Part shown: in pieces, positions 50,212 through 60,668 of the stretch
How positions within the stretch are numbered: position 1 is the stretch's first letter
Layout: the number at the start of each line of letters is the position of its first letter
Origin: Golubevia sp. BC0850
Taxonomy: Eukaryota; Basidiomycota; Exobasidiomycetes; Golubeviales; Golubeviaceae
Assembly (NCBI GenBank): GCA_012976225.1
Contig: JAAVVG010000013.1
Span: forward strand, 620,001 to 684,000
Direction: 5' to 3'
DNA: 64,000 nt
The notes under the pieces: generated by a model
What the model was told of the DNA's origin: nothing
The model's input: only the letters and a program-made list of their open reading frames with translations
Databases searched by the model: none
Made by a program: the position numbers and the translations under genes

Positions 50212-51148
50212 TTAATCCTGGGAATCTCTCCCCTCCTCTAACCTCTTGACCTCCGCCCTTCCAGCAGCTTCTCTCATCCATTCTGGATACTGGGATAAGA
50301 CCTTCTCTTCTTCGACTCTAAATTGATCGATTTTCCTCTCTTCTAGAGAGAGAGTCAGATTTGCGGAGAGGTAAAACTCTTGAAAAGTAGAAGTCAAACG
50401 ACGACTGAATAGCACTTCGGCTAACAACTTCTTACTATATTTTTGGCCTTCTCCGACGTATAGCTGACATAGGTTCCGAAATTTGCTTACATTGAGTATG
50501 TCCGCCTTAAAGTGAAGGAGAAGAGGGTCGATCGAGTTGCACTCCACATAACTGAGCTAAGGGAGCAGCTGGATCTCCCCCAGTGTTAAATCGTAGCGTT
50601 GAACCAAGAGAATGAGTTGCTGTCCCTCGAAATTTTCACCGTCTTCATATTCATCTTCTTCTAAGTCTTCGTACCAGTGTGAAACCCGAACTCTGAGGCA
50701 TTCCATGTTCATGAAAGGTGACTTGAGCAGGTCCAAAGGAGACCCGCGGAGGCTCTTTAGTAGAGGCGCTTGGACGAGCCTGAAAGGTTCACCTTCTAAG
50801 GGATCTCCATCGGAATGAGATATTTCTAGAGCCCTTAGATTCGGAAAGTTCATAGGTCTGAGAACGTTCCTTTCCTCCGTCCTGATTCTAACCTGGAGCT
50901 CGACCAGTGTGTTCCTATACCCCTCACGATATCCAAGAGGTTGTTGGTGAATTCATACTCATACTCTCCATCCTCAATGACGACCATTCATTGTTGTCTC
51001 TTGTTTCGAATTCGACGTTCCTCCAGAGCGAAGTGGTGTCGGAAAGGATTTGATTCCATTCTCTTGAGACCAAAGGCATACGACCTAGCTCAAGAGTTAC
51101 GAGCTTGTTGAAGACCATACTGAGAGTTTCTGCTGGTACTTGAATCAT
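50212..51148 (-). pseudogene. F-box protein pseudogene
   Basis: An F-box is clear at the start: MIQVPAETLSMVFNKLVTLE, then LGRMPLVSREWNQIL and a TSLWRNVEF strand. The expected continuation (EFTNNLLDIV, then RNTLVELQVRI and NFPNLRALEIS, LRR-like) is present but spread over three frames near 50935-51000. No splice pair joins them convincingly; the best attempt uses a GTCGTC donor. An in-frame TAG at 50557-50559 then interrupts a frame that stays open to 50212 and ends EEGRDSQD. Together these suggest a decayed member of a lineage-specific F-box family. An active gene would have acted as a substrate adaptor of SCF ubiquitin ligases. Confidence 0.7.
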
Positions 51149-51423
51149 CTTTGTCTGGAGAGGTAGAGGAGATGAGGAGCTGAGAGGAGGGAACCAGAAC
51201 TCAGAACAATTGTTGCTTGCGAGGCTGTGCTCACTGTCTTTCCGGAGGAGTTGCCAGACTAACAACAAGCAGAGAGAGACCTGACTCGTAGAATAGAAAA
51301 GGATCTGCAAGGAATTGATCTGAATTCTCAACCAAACTGTATAGTCAACCACGTGGCGACCTCAGATGAACCGCTTTTCCGACGTCCGTTCTCTTCTTCT
51401 CCAACTTACAACGCAACCTCAAA

Positions 51424-54204
51424 ATGGCATCTGCTATGACAGCACCTCCTCGAGTTCTATCTTGCGAAAGGTGCAGAGCGAGTAAGCTCAGATGCGTAGA
51501 GATTGCAGGCTCAAGTAAATGTGCTAACTGCACGAGGAGAGACTTGGATTGCGTTAGGCCTGCATCCAAAAGGGTCAGAAAATCGAAAGAGTGAGTTCAG
51601 TACTGCTCAACAAGAGAAAGGCTTTCGTTTGATGATGATGACCTATTTCACTCTCGTTTACTTCCACAGACCCAGAGGCTCAACCTCCAAGATAGAAACC
51701 TCAGAGAATGAGAACGAGAAACCATCTCCAGTGTTTTCCGGACACTCGCATTCGAACTCGAATCCTCACTTTCACCCATCTCCTTCAACTTCATCTCCTT
51801 CTCCTCACAATTCAAACTTTAATCGTTCACATCAATTACCACCTCAGCATTCTTTACCTTCAACTTCACATGACACTCTTTCACACAATCAACGTTCCTC
51901 CCCTTACCAACCTTATCCTTCTTTTAATAACTCGGTTCCAGTCTCGTCTGAAAGAAGGACTCCTCAATCTCATCTCGCTCAACCTGAACACCCTCAAGCT
52001 TCAACTTCAACGACGCCAGCTCCGGAATTCGTAGATTCAAGTGAGAAGGTTACAGATCCAGGTTTACCGGCTCTAAGCAATCCCTTGAAACTACTAGGTC
52101 TGTTTTTGAGTGCAGGAGCTTACGTTCCTAGACCAGAGGAAGGAGCAAGATTAGATCCTATAAAATCAGGTTTGGTTTCTTCACAAAGAGCTTCTCATCT
52201 AGTATCCTACTTTCTATCAGAGTTGAATGTAAGCCTTTGTCTTCTAGACCCAGTGGTTTACTCTTTCAATTCAATCTTAAAGCATCCCACTCTTCTAGCT
52301 GTTATTTGTTTAATAGTCAGTAGAATGGAACATGACGAGGAAGCAGCTCAGATATCAGAAAGGCTTCAAACTCACTTTGAAAACATCCTTTATCCAGCAG
52401 TAGTTCTAGAAGGCTATAGAACTACTGAGATTGCAATCGCTTTTCTCTTATATGCAGCTTATCATCCTGCTACAAAGAGCCTAAGAGAAGACAGAACTTG
52501 GACTTATGCTGGTCACTCTTTGAGGATGGCGATAGAATTGGATCTAAATAGTAAGATTCATTCAGGAGGTTTGAATCGAAATGATGAATCCATGCAGAGG
52601 CTTTTCCGGAATCGTGAAAGGTGAGTCCGAACTATCTCACCTTTCTCCGAAGTGTCTTATCCGTCGCTCCATTTACATTACATTCCCTTCCAGAACCTGG
52701 ATCAATATTTGGCTATTCGACCAATCCATGTCCGCTCAAGCAGGAGTTAGACCCTCTCTAAACGAACAAGGTATCATCTCAAGTTGCTCTTCGTGGCATG
52801 AATCTGAATTCAGAGTTCCAGGTGATGGAGCTCTAGTTGCTCAAGTTCAACTTCGAAGAGTCTTCACTCATCACAAGGAACTCTTTGAACGTCTAGGTCT
52901 TCTTTGGCATCGAAATGATTCTCTCTCTTTCGATTCTACCAAGCTGCTCAACATCGAGTTCTATCTTAAGAGTTTGGAGGACAGCTATGCTACTTGGAGC
53001 TCGCAGTGGCTTCAAGTTGAACCTGGAACTAGGAGAGGAGCTAGGCTGAGAAGTGAGTTCGATGACCTTTGAAGAAACCTGGGCGACCGGTGTTTTGCTG
53101 ATCGAATCTGCTTCCTTTGCTTTTTCCTTGATAGTTTACTCGCTTTATTTGAAGGTATTCTTACTCTCCATGCCTCTTCAGAGCTTTTACAAGAATACAG
53201 CTGCAGCACTTCCAATCGTGATGCAAATGTACGAGTGTGTTACTGCTTATCTCGAAGAATTCAGTGAGTGAAGGAACTTTTTTTGGGCTGATCTTTTGGC
53301 TCTCTCTCTCTTGCTGATCTTCTTTTTCGCTACACCCTCCTCTTCTTTCCCTCTTTCCAAAGACAGCGGAAAGGCTTTCCCGTAAGTTTCGATCGATGCC
53401 TCTGTCTCTTGACCTCGCGATTCTAATCTCTCACCTCTTCTCCTCCTTAACAATGCAGGGCTTTCAAATCAACTCAAAACTCAACTTTCGTTCACGGAGC
53501 CTACGTCTCAATAATGTCTCTCAAACTCTGTTACCTCTCCCGAGAATACAGTTTCATCAACGTGGATCACATCATTCACTGCGTCAAACAAGTCGTCAAA
53601 GCTTTCTTCGCTGCTGCTACTTCAACCAAACATCGTAGAAGCCCTGCTTCAACCTATGCTGGATCTCTTCAAAAGCTATTGAACGACTGCATAGAACATA
53701 AGCAGAAACTTGAGAGTCAAAGTAGGAGACGAAGTGAAAGGAATTATCCAATTCAATATTCAAGTCATCATCCTCCTCCAGCACCTTCGAATTCTGCCAT
53801 GAGCTTATCTAGTCCTGGCAACATTCTGGCTGGTCCGACTAATTATAATGGAAATGGGAGTTCGAGCTCTGGTAGTCCTTACATGCCGATGGGTGGTTTT
53901 AATGTGAGTCCCAACAGAAGATTTCTCTCGTTTGGTCAATTCTGAACTCACCCATTCTCTGTCTTCAAACTTTTCATCCAACCCAGAACCAAAACTCGTT
54001 TCCTGATCTTGGAGGTGAGTCCACAGCGCTTTTTGGGGCTTTGATCGGAGGTGTGTCGGAACTGACTCTGTTCCCTCTTCCTTCTCCTTCCTCACTCTCA
54101 TATCCTCATTATCAGCAGGATTCTTTGATGAGTTTACGGGAGGTCGTGGAGAAATGAGCGACGCCGAACTCCTAGCCTTTCTCAATCAGCCTTTGGATTC
54201 GTGA
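51424..54204 (+). CDS. Zn2Cys6 fungal transcription factor (727 aa, 8 exons)
   Basis: Exons 51424-51590, 51670-52620, 52694-53052, 53135-53263, 53363-53381, 53459-53903, 53987-54014, 54119-54204 (728 codons). The binuclear cluster is at residues 14-43, in the order C14, C17, C24, C33, C36, C43 (CERCRASKLRC and KCANCTRRDLDC). A Ser/Pro/His-rich linker precedes a fungal-specific transcription factor middle domain: LNVSLCLLDPVVYSFN, TWTYAGHSLRMAIELDL, RTWINIWLFDQSMSAQ. The pattern resembles Leu3/PrtT-like regulators, but the target genes are unknown. The short acidic C-terminus (MSDAELLAFLNQPLD) could be an activation patch. The last intron ends in CAGCAG, so two acceptors (exon start 54116 or 54119) both keep frame. 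Confidence 0.92.
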
Positions 54205-54604
54205 GGAGACATCGATTCTTTCTTTTGTAATGGGAACGAGACATTGGGAATGTCTATTTTGCTTCATTTGTTAATTCAAATCTACCAGTGATGAAAGCTG
54301 CCTTGAATCAAGGAGAGCAAGATGGTGCCCTGGGAAGAAACTTTAGCGAAAGGAGGTTTACCATCTCCTTGTCTTCCCTCCTCGCCTTCTTTGCCCTTTG
54401 ATCTTTGAATGTTACTTTTCCTCCTGAGCTGTCCGAGTCCACGTCTTTCGAGAAAAACAGACCTCCTCCCTTCCTTGTCGGGCTTCGGACTTGCGATCTA
54501 AAAATTTCCCCTGCCTCAGTCTTTTTTCTTCATTTCTTCACTTCCCTCTTCCTTCCTCTCTCCTTCTCTCCCCTTGCTTCTTCCTTTCAACCCTTTACCT
54601 TTCA
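54205..54604. other. Intergenic between regulator and transporter
   Basis: 400 bp holding the 3' end of the transcription factor gene and a strongly pyrimidine-rich leader of the transporter. No TATA box or clear CGG triplet pair was seen by eye. Confidence 0.45.
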
Positions 54605-56563
54605 ATGGAGGACCATCCAAAGAACATCGACTCCTGCGGAACTACTCTAGCTGAAAAGGTCGAAGAGCTTGGGCATGGAGGCCTTGACCTGAAGCTCAGA
54701 TCTGTATCCGGTGTGTTGATCGTATTCCTGACAGGATTCGCACAGGTGAGCCCTCTTCAAATGCAGACGTTGAAGTAAAATTAGCTAGAAATCAATTTGG
54801 CTGACAATTCTCTACCCTTCTCTCTTCTCTAAGATGCTCGACAATATCTCTCTTTCTGGCGTTACCCTCGCTTTGCCCTCCATCGGAGATGACCTAGCAA
54901 TTGAAGGAACGCAACTATCCTATATGATCTCAGCCTACGCCATTTCATTCGGAGCTCTTTTGCTTCTAGCAGGAGGGATCTCAGACAGATACGGGCAGAA
55001 AAACATCTTCTGCGTTGGGATCTTGCTAGTTGGAATCTGCTCTTTGATCATCTCTTTCTTAGATTCAATAATTCCTATGTTGGTTCTTCGGGGGATTCAA
55101 GGAGTAGGTGCTGCTTTCTCAGTCCCATCTGCTCTTGGATTTCTCTCTTTAGCATTTAGAGAACAGGATAGGAAGGCTAGCCTTGCAATCTTTGGAGGTA
55201 AGTTTTGACAAGACCGCGTACTCTTCATTTTTGGTACTGAACTTTATTCTGTTGCTCTTTGGCGCCAGCCTTTGGAGGTATCGGCTTCACGTTAGGTCTT
55301 GTTTTAGGAGGTGTCGTCTCTTCCACAATTGGCTGGCCTTGGATCTTCCGTCTAGTAGCAATAATGGCTTTCTTCAACTCGATTCTCTCTTTTGTCTATC
55401 TTCCGGATCTCAAGAAAGAGCTAGATCTCGAAGATCCGTTCAAGGCTGGAAGGCGCCTAGACATTCTAGGAGCTTTCTTAGCCACAACTGGTCTAGTTCT
55501 CTTGATCTACTCTTTCACTTCCTCAAGTGACTTCGGTTGGGATTCGGCTCTCATCCTAGCACCACTACTAGCTTCCTTCTTATGCCTAGGTCTTTTCGTG
55601 TTCGTAGAAAGTAGGGTCAGCAATCCGTTAATGCCTCTGCGCATCTGGAACGAGCGAAATTTCGCTTCTCTCTGGCTTTGTGGACTCATCCTTTACATTT
55701 GGTGGCAAACAGTTACTTACTATCTAACATTAATCTGTCAAGAAGTATTTGATTTGAGTCCGATTCAGACCTCTCTAAGATTGCTGGTGAGTTAGACGAC
55801 AGGGAACATGCCAATCTTCGTCGGCAAGAGCTGATCTTGCATGCTTCCGTCTTCTATCATCCAAAAGCCCATTGGTATCGTAGGTTTCTTCAGCAACATC
55901 GGAGCTGGCTATTTATTCCAAAAGTTCGAGTCAAAAGTCAAATGGATTCTCGTTCTAGCATTATCAGGTTGCTCTCTTGGTGAGGAGTCGTCGTCTCCCC
56001 TTGATCGATTGGCGACTGAGTTCCGTGTACTGACCTCGAACCTTCTCTCTCCCCCAGTCACTCTTCCACTCCCTCTCACCTCACTATATCCACTCTCTCA
56101 TTCTCATCAGATCCTCACTCACGTCTTGGTCTTTTCCTTCCTAGCTCCCCTTCCCATCACAACCGCCTACATTTCCATCAACACCTCAATCATCCTCTCC
56201 CTTCCACGTTCCGAACAATCTCTAGCTGGCGGAATGGCCAACACAGCTTTCCAACTGGGATGTGCTTTGGGTCCTTCCATAGCTTCTGCCATTCAAAACT
56301 CTTCAATCCCATCTCAAGCGGTCAGGATAAGCAAGAATCTAACTGAAGAAGGGTCAAAGATGGTGGAATACAGACCTCCTCTTTGGTTCTTGATGGGCTC
56401 TGTAGGTTTCGCTGCTGTACTAGCACTTGTCACTGTCAGAAATTTGGAGATAGTAGAGAAAGACGTAGAGCTTCAAGAGGCGGTAGTAGAGAGAAGGATT
56501 TTGCAAAACTTTCGTAGATGCTCGGCTTCGCATTCAAGGTCAAAAAATCCCGATTCACTCTAG
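54605..56563 (+). CDS. MFS drug:H+ antiporter, DHA2-type (546 aa, 5 exons)
   Basis: Exons 54605-54745, 54834-55197, 55269-55786, 55868-55979, 56058-56563 (547 codons). It is a multi-pass plasma- or vacuolar-membrane transporter. TM1 starts SGVLIVFLTGFAQMLDNISL. MFS motif A is GGISDRYGQK between TM2 and TM3, and the TM4-5 region has RGIQGVGAAFSVPSALGFLS and a LGLVLGGVVSS turn, as in motif C. Later helices include LILYIWWQTVTYYLTL and SLAGGMANTAFQLGCALGPS. The joins QMLDN, FGAFGG and CSLVTLP are all in phase. It lies 400 bp downstream of, and on the same strand as, the Zn2Cys6 regulator, which makes it a plausible target. Substrate unknown. Confidence 0.92.
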
Positions 56564-56985
56564 AGATTCGCAGCTTCGTTCAATCGCTTAGACCTAGGTC
56601 CTTCCAATGTAACTCTCTCATTTCATTTTCCTTCTCGCATACACCATAGAGTTTCCACTGGAGCTTCGTTGTCCCCTTTCAAATTTTGTCACTACTTTAC
56701 CAACTTTTCAATCAGCAATCAGAGCCATTTTGTCTTCGAGGTACGTCTTCCATCTCCTCTGTTGGCGCCAAACTTTCGAGTATACTTACAGTACAGTATA
56801 CTGGTACGTACTTCAGACGACAGGCAGCAGCGACAGATCGCGAGAAGCTATGAGATTTTTCAGACGTTGTGAAGATTTTCATTTCTATGTTCAAATGTTC
56901 ATATTTACTTGTGTGTGTGTGTCTTTAGATAGAGCATTTCTCTCAGAGTTGAGCCCCCTCTTACTTCTCTGTTTCAGAGTCCCGT
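56564..56985. other. Convergent 3' region with paired palindromes
   Basis: Between converging genes. It contains two copies of the palindrome AGTATACT (56779-56786 and 56795-56802) separated by 8 bp, and a TG repeat near 56910-56922. No coding signal. Confidence 0.5.
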
Positions 56986-58794
56986 TTATGGAAGAGAGTA
57001 TCCACCATCGATGAGGATGTTTGAACCGGTCATGTAGGTGGAAGCGTCTGATGCGAGGTACTGTGAGGCAAAGGATAAAGAGAGGATGGTTAGTCGAAAG
57101 AAATGGAGTGAAGAGATCCAGAAGGATTTGAGAGAGTTTGAAGCCTGACACTCACAAGGTAGATTCCTTTGATCTCTTTGGTATGTCCTTGACGTCCCAT
57201 GACAGCCATCTGAAAGCAAGAAGAAAGAAAAGAGACAGAAAAGGTTAGTCTAATCTCATGAAGGTTTCCTGATTTCTTCAATTGTTTCTTCAAAAGCACT
57301 CACCCTGAAAGCCTCGACCTGAACAGCTGGAGCAGCACCTAGAGCCGTTTCGATGTATCCGGGAGAGACGATGTTCTATGAAAGAAAAGTCGGAGAGAGG
57401 GGGTGAACAGAGGGAAGAGAAGGGATTATCAGCTTTAAGGCTCAACAGACTTTTTTGTCCCACTCCCAAGATTCAAAGGATCCTGACAGAAGCTGATAGA
57501 AATTAACAATTACTCACTACTCGGGCAAATTCTCTCCATTCTCTAGCCAAAGACTTGCACAAGTGAATGACTGCAGCCTTGGTAGAATTGTAACAGCCCT
57601 GATCCGTTGGAACATTAACGATGGAACCGGACATAGAAGCAGTAGCAATGAAGTTTCCGAATCCCTGCTCTTTGAAGATTTCTCCGGCTGCTTTGGCACA
57701 GTAGAAGACGGCATTGTAGCTGAAATAGGGAAGGAAAGAAAGGAGAAGGAAGAAGTTCGTGTCGTCAGTCAATCTTCCATTGAATGCAGGGGAGTGCTTT
57801 AGCTGTTTAAGATGATCACTGAGATATCCTCTTCGAAGGAAGACGGATGATAGGGTGAGGCGAGACGAGAAGATTGGGGGAGAGGACACAGCTAGGAAGA
57901 CTCACTTGACATCGACAACCCTCTTCCACTCTTCAAGAGGCTGCTCGAGAATTCCTCCAGGGAAAGCGGTTCCGGCGTTGGCAATCTGAGAGATGAGGGA
58001 CCGAAGATGGAGAGAAAGTCAAATCATGTAGCAAGAGAGATAAGGATCAGATCAGCCTCGAGCTCCGTTTATCAAAAGTCCTCCCTGACAATGAAGCCTC
58101 TAGCTTTCTCGATCATGCATTGGCTATCCAAAGGTTATCAAGATAGAGCTTGTGCCCTCTGCTTCCGTCGCAGGTCATTCCAATCTCGACTTGTTTTCTT
58201 CTTCCCATCGCAGCTCGATTCCTCCGATCTTCTTCTCCCGCTACCTTCCAAAAACCCAAGCTTTAACCCCTGTTTTCATATTAGTATACTCACGAATACG
58301 TCTAGGGTACCAAAGTCAGCCTTAGCAGCATAGATAGCCTTTCGGCATTCCTCTGGATCAGTGACAGAAACAGAGTAAGCCTTGGCCTTGATACCGTACT
58401 TAGCTTCCAAGGTCTTTGCCTTCTCAACGGTTTCCTTGTTGGTGTTATACCAAAGAGCAAGGTTGGCACCAGCCTCTGACAGAGAGAAGAAGGAAGGAGA
58501 GCGAACAGTCAGTTGAGAAGATTAGAAGAAGTTGGATTCGCCTACTCACCTGCCATAGCTTCTGCAACGGCGAATCCAATTCCAGCACCTGCTCCAGAAA
58601 TAGCTACTGTCTTTCCAGTCATCTGAACATGGAAGAGGAAGGGAGCGAGGGGATGAACATGGAGAAGATGGAGAGGTGGAACTGACGGGAGGATTCAGAA
58701 TTCGACTCACTTTGAACATCTCCATGACTGAATCAGGTAGGACTGGGTATGGCTTTGGGTTTGGGACTGCATTGGGATCGGCTACCATTGACAT
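56986..58794 (-). CDS. NADP-dependent SDR, sorbose reductase/mannitol dehydrogenase type (273 aa, 8 exons)
   Basis: Exons 58711-58794, 58550-58622, 58294-58475, 57906-57985, 57518-57719, 57304-57375, 57156-57209, 56986-57060 (274 codons). A classical SDR: cofactor-binding [19 protein letters not shown], then IANAG, a catalytic Ser in [11 protein letters not shown], and [11 protein letters not shown] carrying YxxxK. The C-terminal [13 protein letters not shown] is typical. The N-terminal [18 protein letters not shown] is characteristic of fungal sorbose reductases and mannitol 2-dehydrogenases, so reduction of a ketose to a sugar alcohol with NADPH is likely. Eight exons for 273 residues is the densest intron load here. 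A TATTTAA element lies about 80 bp upstream. Confidence 0.92.
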
Positions 58795-58871
58795 TTTGAA
58801 GAAGATTTGAGTTGGTTGGAGGAGGGAAACAGGAGGAAGATGAGTTGGGGGAGAAGAGAGAAGAACCTCTT

Positions 58872-58878
58872 CTTAAAT
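58872..58878 (-). promoter_or_regulatory. TATA-like element of the sorbose-reductase-type SDR gene
   Basis: TATTTAA on the minus strand, about 80 bp upstream of the start codon at 58794. Confidence 0.45.
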
Positions 58879-59707
58879 AGCCCTTGGAGTAAGGAACTCC
58901 GAACTCCGAGGCTTCTTCTCTCACTGCAACTCAGGAGTAGGTTCACGTTTGCCTTTCCATTGGAGGAGATAAACTTCTACCTGACTGCTGATTTTGGTCA
59001 AAGGGTGGGGGGGATGAAGAGAAAGGAGAGAACCGCCCCCTGCAAATCTGTTGCTCAGGATCCTTCAGGCTTCAGTTCCTCCGAAAGCTTTCTCTAATGG
59101 AACGCCTTCAATATGCTGGGAAGAAACAGAAACAAGCTCAACCCATTCCGTCTTAAAAGTAGTTATGTACCATCCATCTGGGACTACCAGCTGCCAGCAG
59201 GGGAAGATTGGAATCATGCCGAGAATCACGATGGTGTTGATGATGCGACAATAAACTGGGATTGTCATTTGCATGTCAAGGTCTAAACCAATTTCAGAGT
59301 TCATGACAAATGTGAAAATGACCTTTGGATCTGAAGGAGGAGAACGAATTTCAAACCAGTGTCGACACTCGAATAGATAGCTTAGAATCGTCAGTGACAT
59401 CGAAGCACGTCAATTTCTAGCCTAGACAAGAAGAGAGAAGCTTAACAGACATAGATTGAAGAGTGTTGAATGCATGATAAAGACAACATCTAGAGTGGAA
59501 AGCGATAAGAAGTTCAAGACCCCAGAATTGGAATGGAAGTGCATCATGGACCCGGAGTTCGAAAGAAAAAAAAGAGGCAACTTAGTCATCCACAACTCAA
59601 CTAGGCTCTGAAAAGCTAAAGATAAAAATCTGGTTCGATCTCTCTCTTAACGAGACCAGCAAAAAATAAGAGGAAAAATAGTGACAAGTGCAAAAGATAA
59701 TGAATCA
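58879..59707. other. Gap with one uncertain open frame
   Basis: Upstream of the SDR gene and downstream of the tRNA gene. The only notable content is a minus-strand frame at 59065-59400, listed separately. Confidence 0.45.
59065..59400 (-). CDS. Hypothetical 111-aa protein (uncertain)
   Basis: An ATG-to-TGA frame of 112 codons starting MSLTILSYLFECRHWFEIRS, with a hydrophobic middle (IINTIVILGMIPIFPCW). Its composition is protein-like, but there is no family resemblance or promoter evidence. Parts could instead be introns: TCCTTCAG and CTGGCAG look like acceptors inside the frame. Confidence 0.22.
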   Translation of the reverse strand: MSLTILSYLFECRHWFEIRSPPSDPKVIFTFVMNSEIGLDLDMQMTIPVYCRIINTIVILGMIPIFPCWQLVVPDGWYITTFKTEWVELVSVSSQHIEGVPLEKAFGGTEA

Positions 59708-59835
59708 CTCCCAACGTGGGACTCGAACCCACAGCCTTGCGATGAAATCAACGTGTGAAAGCGTTGAAGGTCTGGATGCCCGAAGGGACTCTCTTAATTA
59801 AGAGTCGCACGCTCTGCCAATTGAGCCAGCCGGGA
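59708..59835 (-). tRNA. tRNA-Lys(CUU) with a 55-nt intron
   Basis: The minus strand folds as a full cloverleaf. The acceptor stem TCCCGGC pairs with GTTGGGA (two G-T pairs) and the discriminator is G. The anticodon arm is TGCGA-CTCTTAA-TCGCA with anticodon CTT at 59800-59802. The T arm is GTGGG-TTCGAGT-CCCAC. The tRNA exons are 59799-59835 (37 nt) and 59708-59743 (36 nt), 73 nt when joined. The intron (59744-59798) sits at the canonical site after position 37. Its first bases are the complement of the anticodon loop, forming the palindrome CTCTTAATTAAGAG across the 5' splice site, as usual for nuclear pre-tRNAs. Confidence 0.95.
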
Positions 59836-60668
59836 CGTTAAGTGTTCATGTTTGCTAGCAGAAGAATTTGTAAATTATAGAAGTTGAAGCAATTCATCCG
59901 ATTTGCTTTTCTGAGGATTTTGGAGGGCTCAGAAGAGGTGGAATCTCGCCCAAAAGGAGGGTTTTTTTCAGGGTTATCAGGCTTGGAAGATATTTAGGTT
60001 GGTATTTAGGATCTTATAGAAGGTTCAATGGAACCGAAATGAGTGAATCCGTGCTTTTGGCGTCGATAACTCCAACTTGCGCCCTCTCTTTGGCCATTTT
60101 CGGACCTCATCAAAGTCAAAGGACTTACGTTTGATGTTGATTCCAATGAAATCGCAGGAAGAAGCGAAGAGCACGCTGTACCAGTCACGTAGAGATCCCT
60201 GTTTTCAGTCGCGTCGATAATCGAGAGAAACGATGCCAACGGTCCACCCTCCCAATTCTTAATTTTCTCCCCAAAAAAATCCTTCATTTCCCTTAAAGGC
60301 ACTTTCTTGGAGAATGAAAGAAAAGAACATCGCTTCACCTTTCCCTCCTCGCCTCGTCCCTTTTCCTCGGGCTGCTGTCACCTTACCTGGTGGAGTTGAG
60401 ACTCCTTGACTATCTACAAGGTAGTCTGATGGAAAAGTCTAACCTCTTAGAAGACACACCGGAGCTAGAAGGAATTCGAGCGAATAATTCTCAAAGAAGA
60501 GAGACAGCGACAGCAAGAGAGGCAACAGCAGCCGTTTCAGGATTCGAACGAAACAATTTCTTACAATCAAGCACGAAGGAAACAGAGACATTGGACCTCA
60601 ACCCCACAAACATCGGGAAAAGAGACACTTCCAACCTCAATATCGAAAGAAACGAAACGCGACACCAG
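59836..60668. other. Gap, no gene seen
   Basis: Upstream of the tRNA gene and 3' flank of the membrane-protein gene. A plus-strand frame at 60390-60692 is low-complexity and runs antisense into the neighbouring gene's 3' end; I do not support it as coding. Confidence 0.5.

Noticed and set aside
59065-59400. Possible ERGIC/Erv41-type fragment (DLDMQMTIPV resembles a lumenal strand)
   Set aside because: The resemblance is a few residues only and the surrounding sequence does not follow the family; kept only as a low-confidence hypothetical frame.
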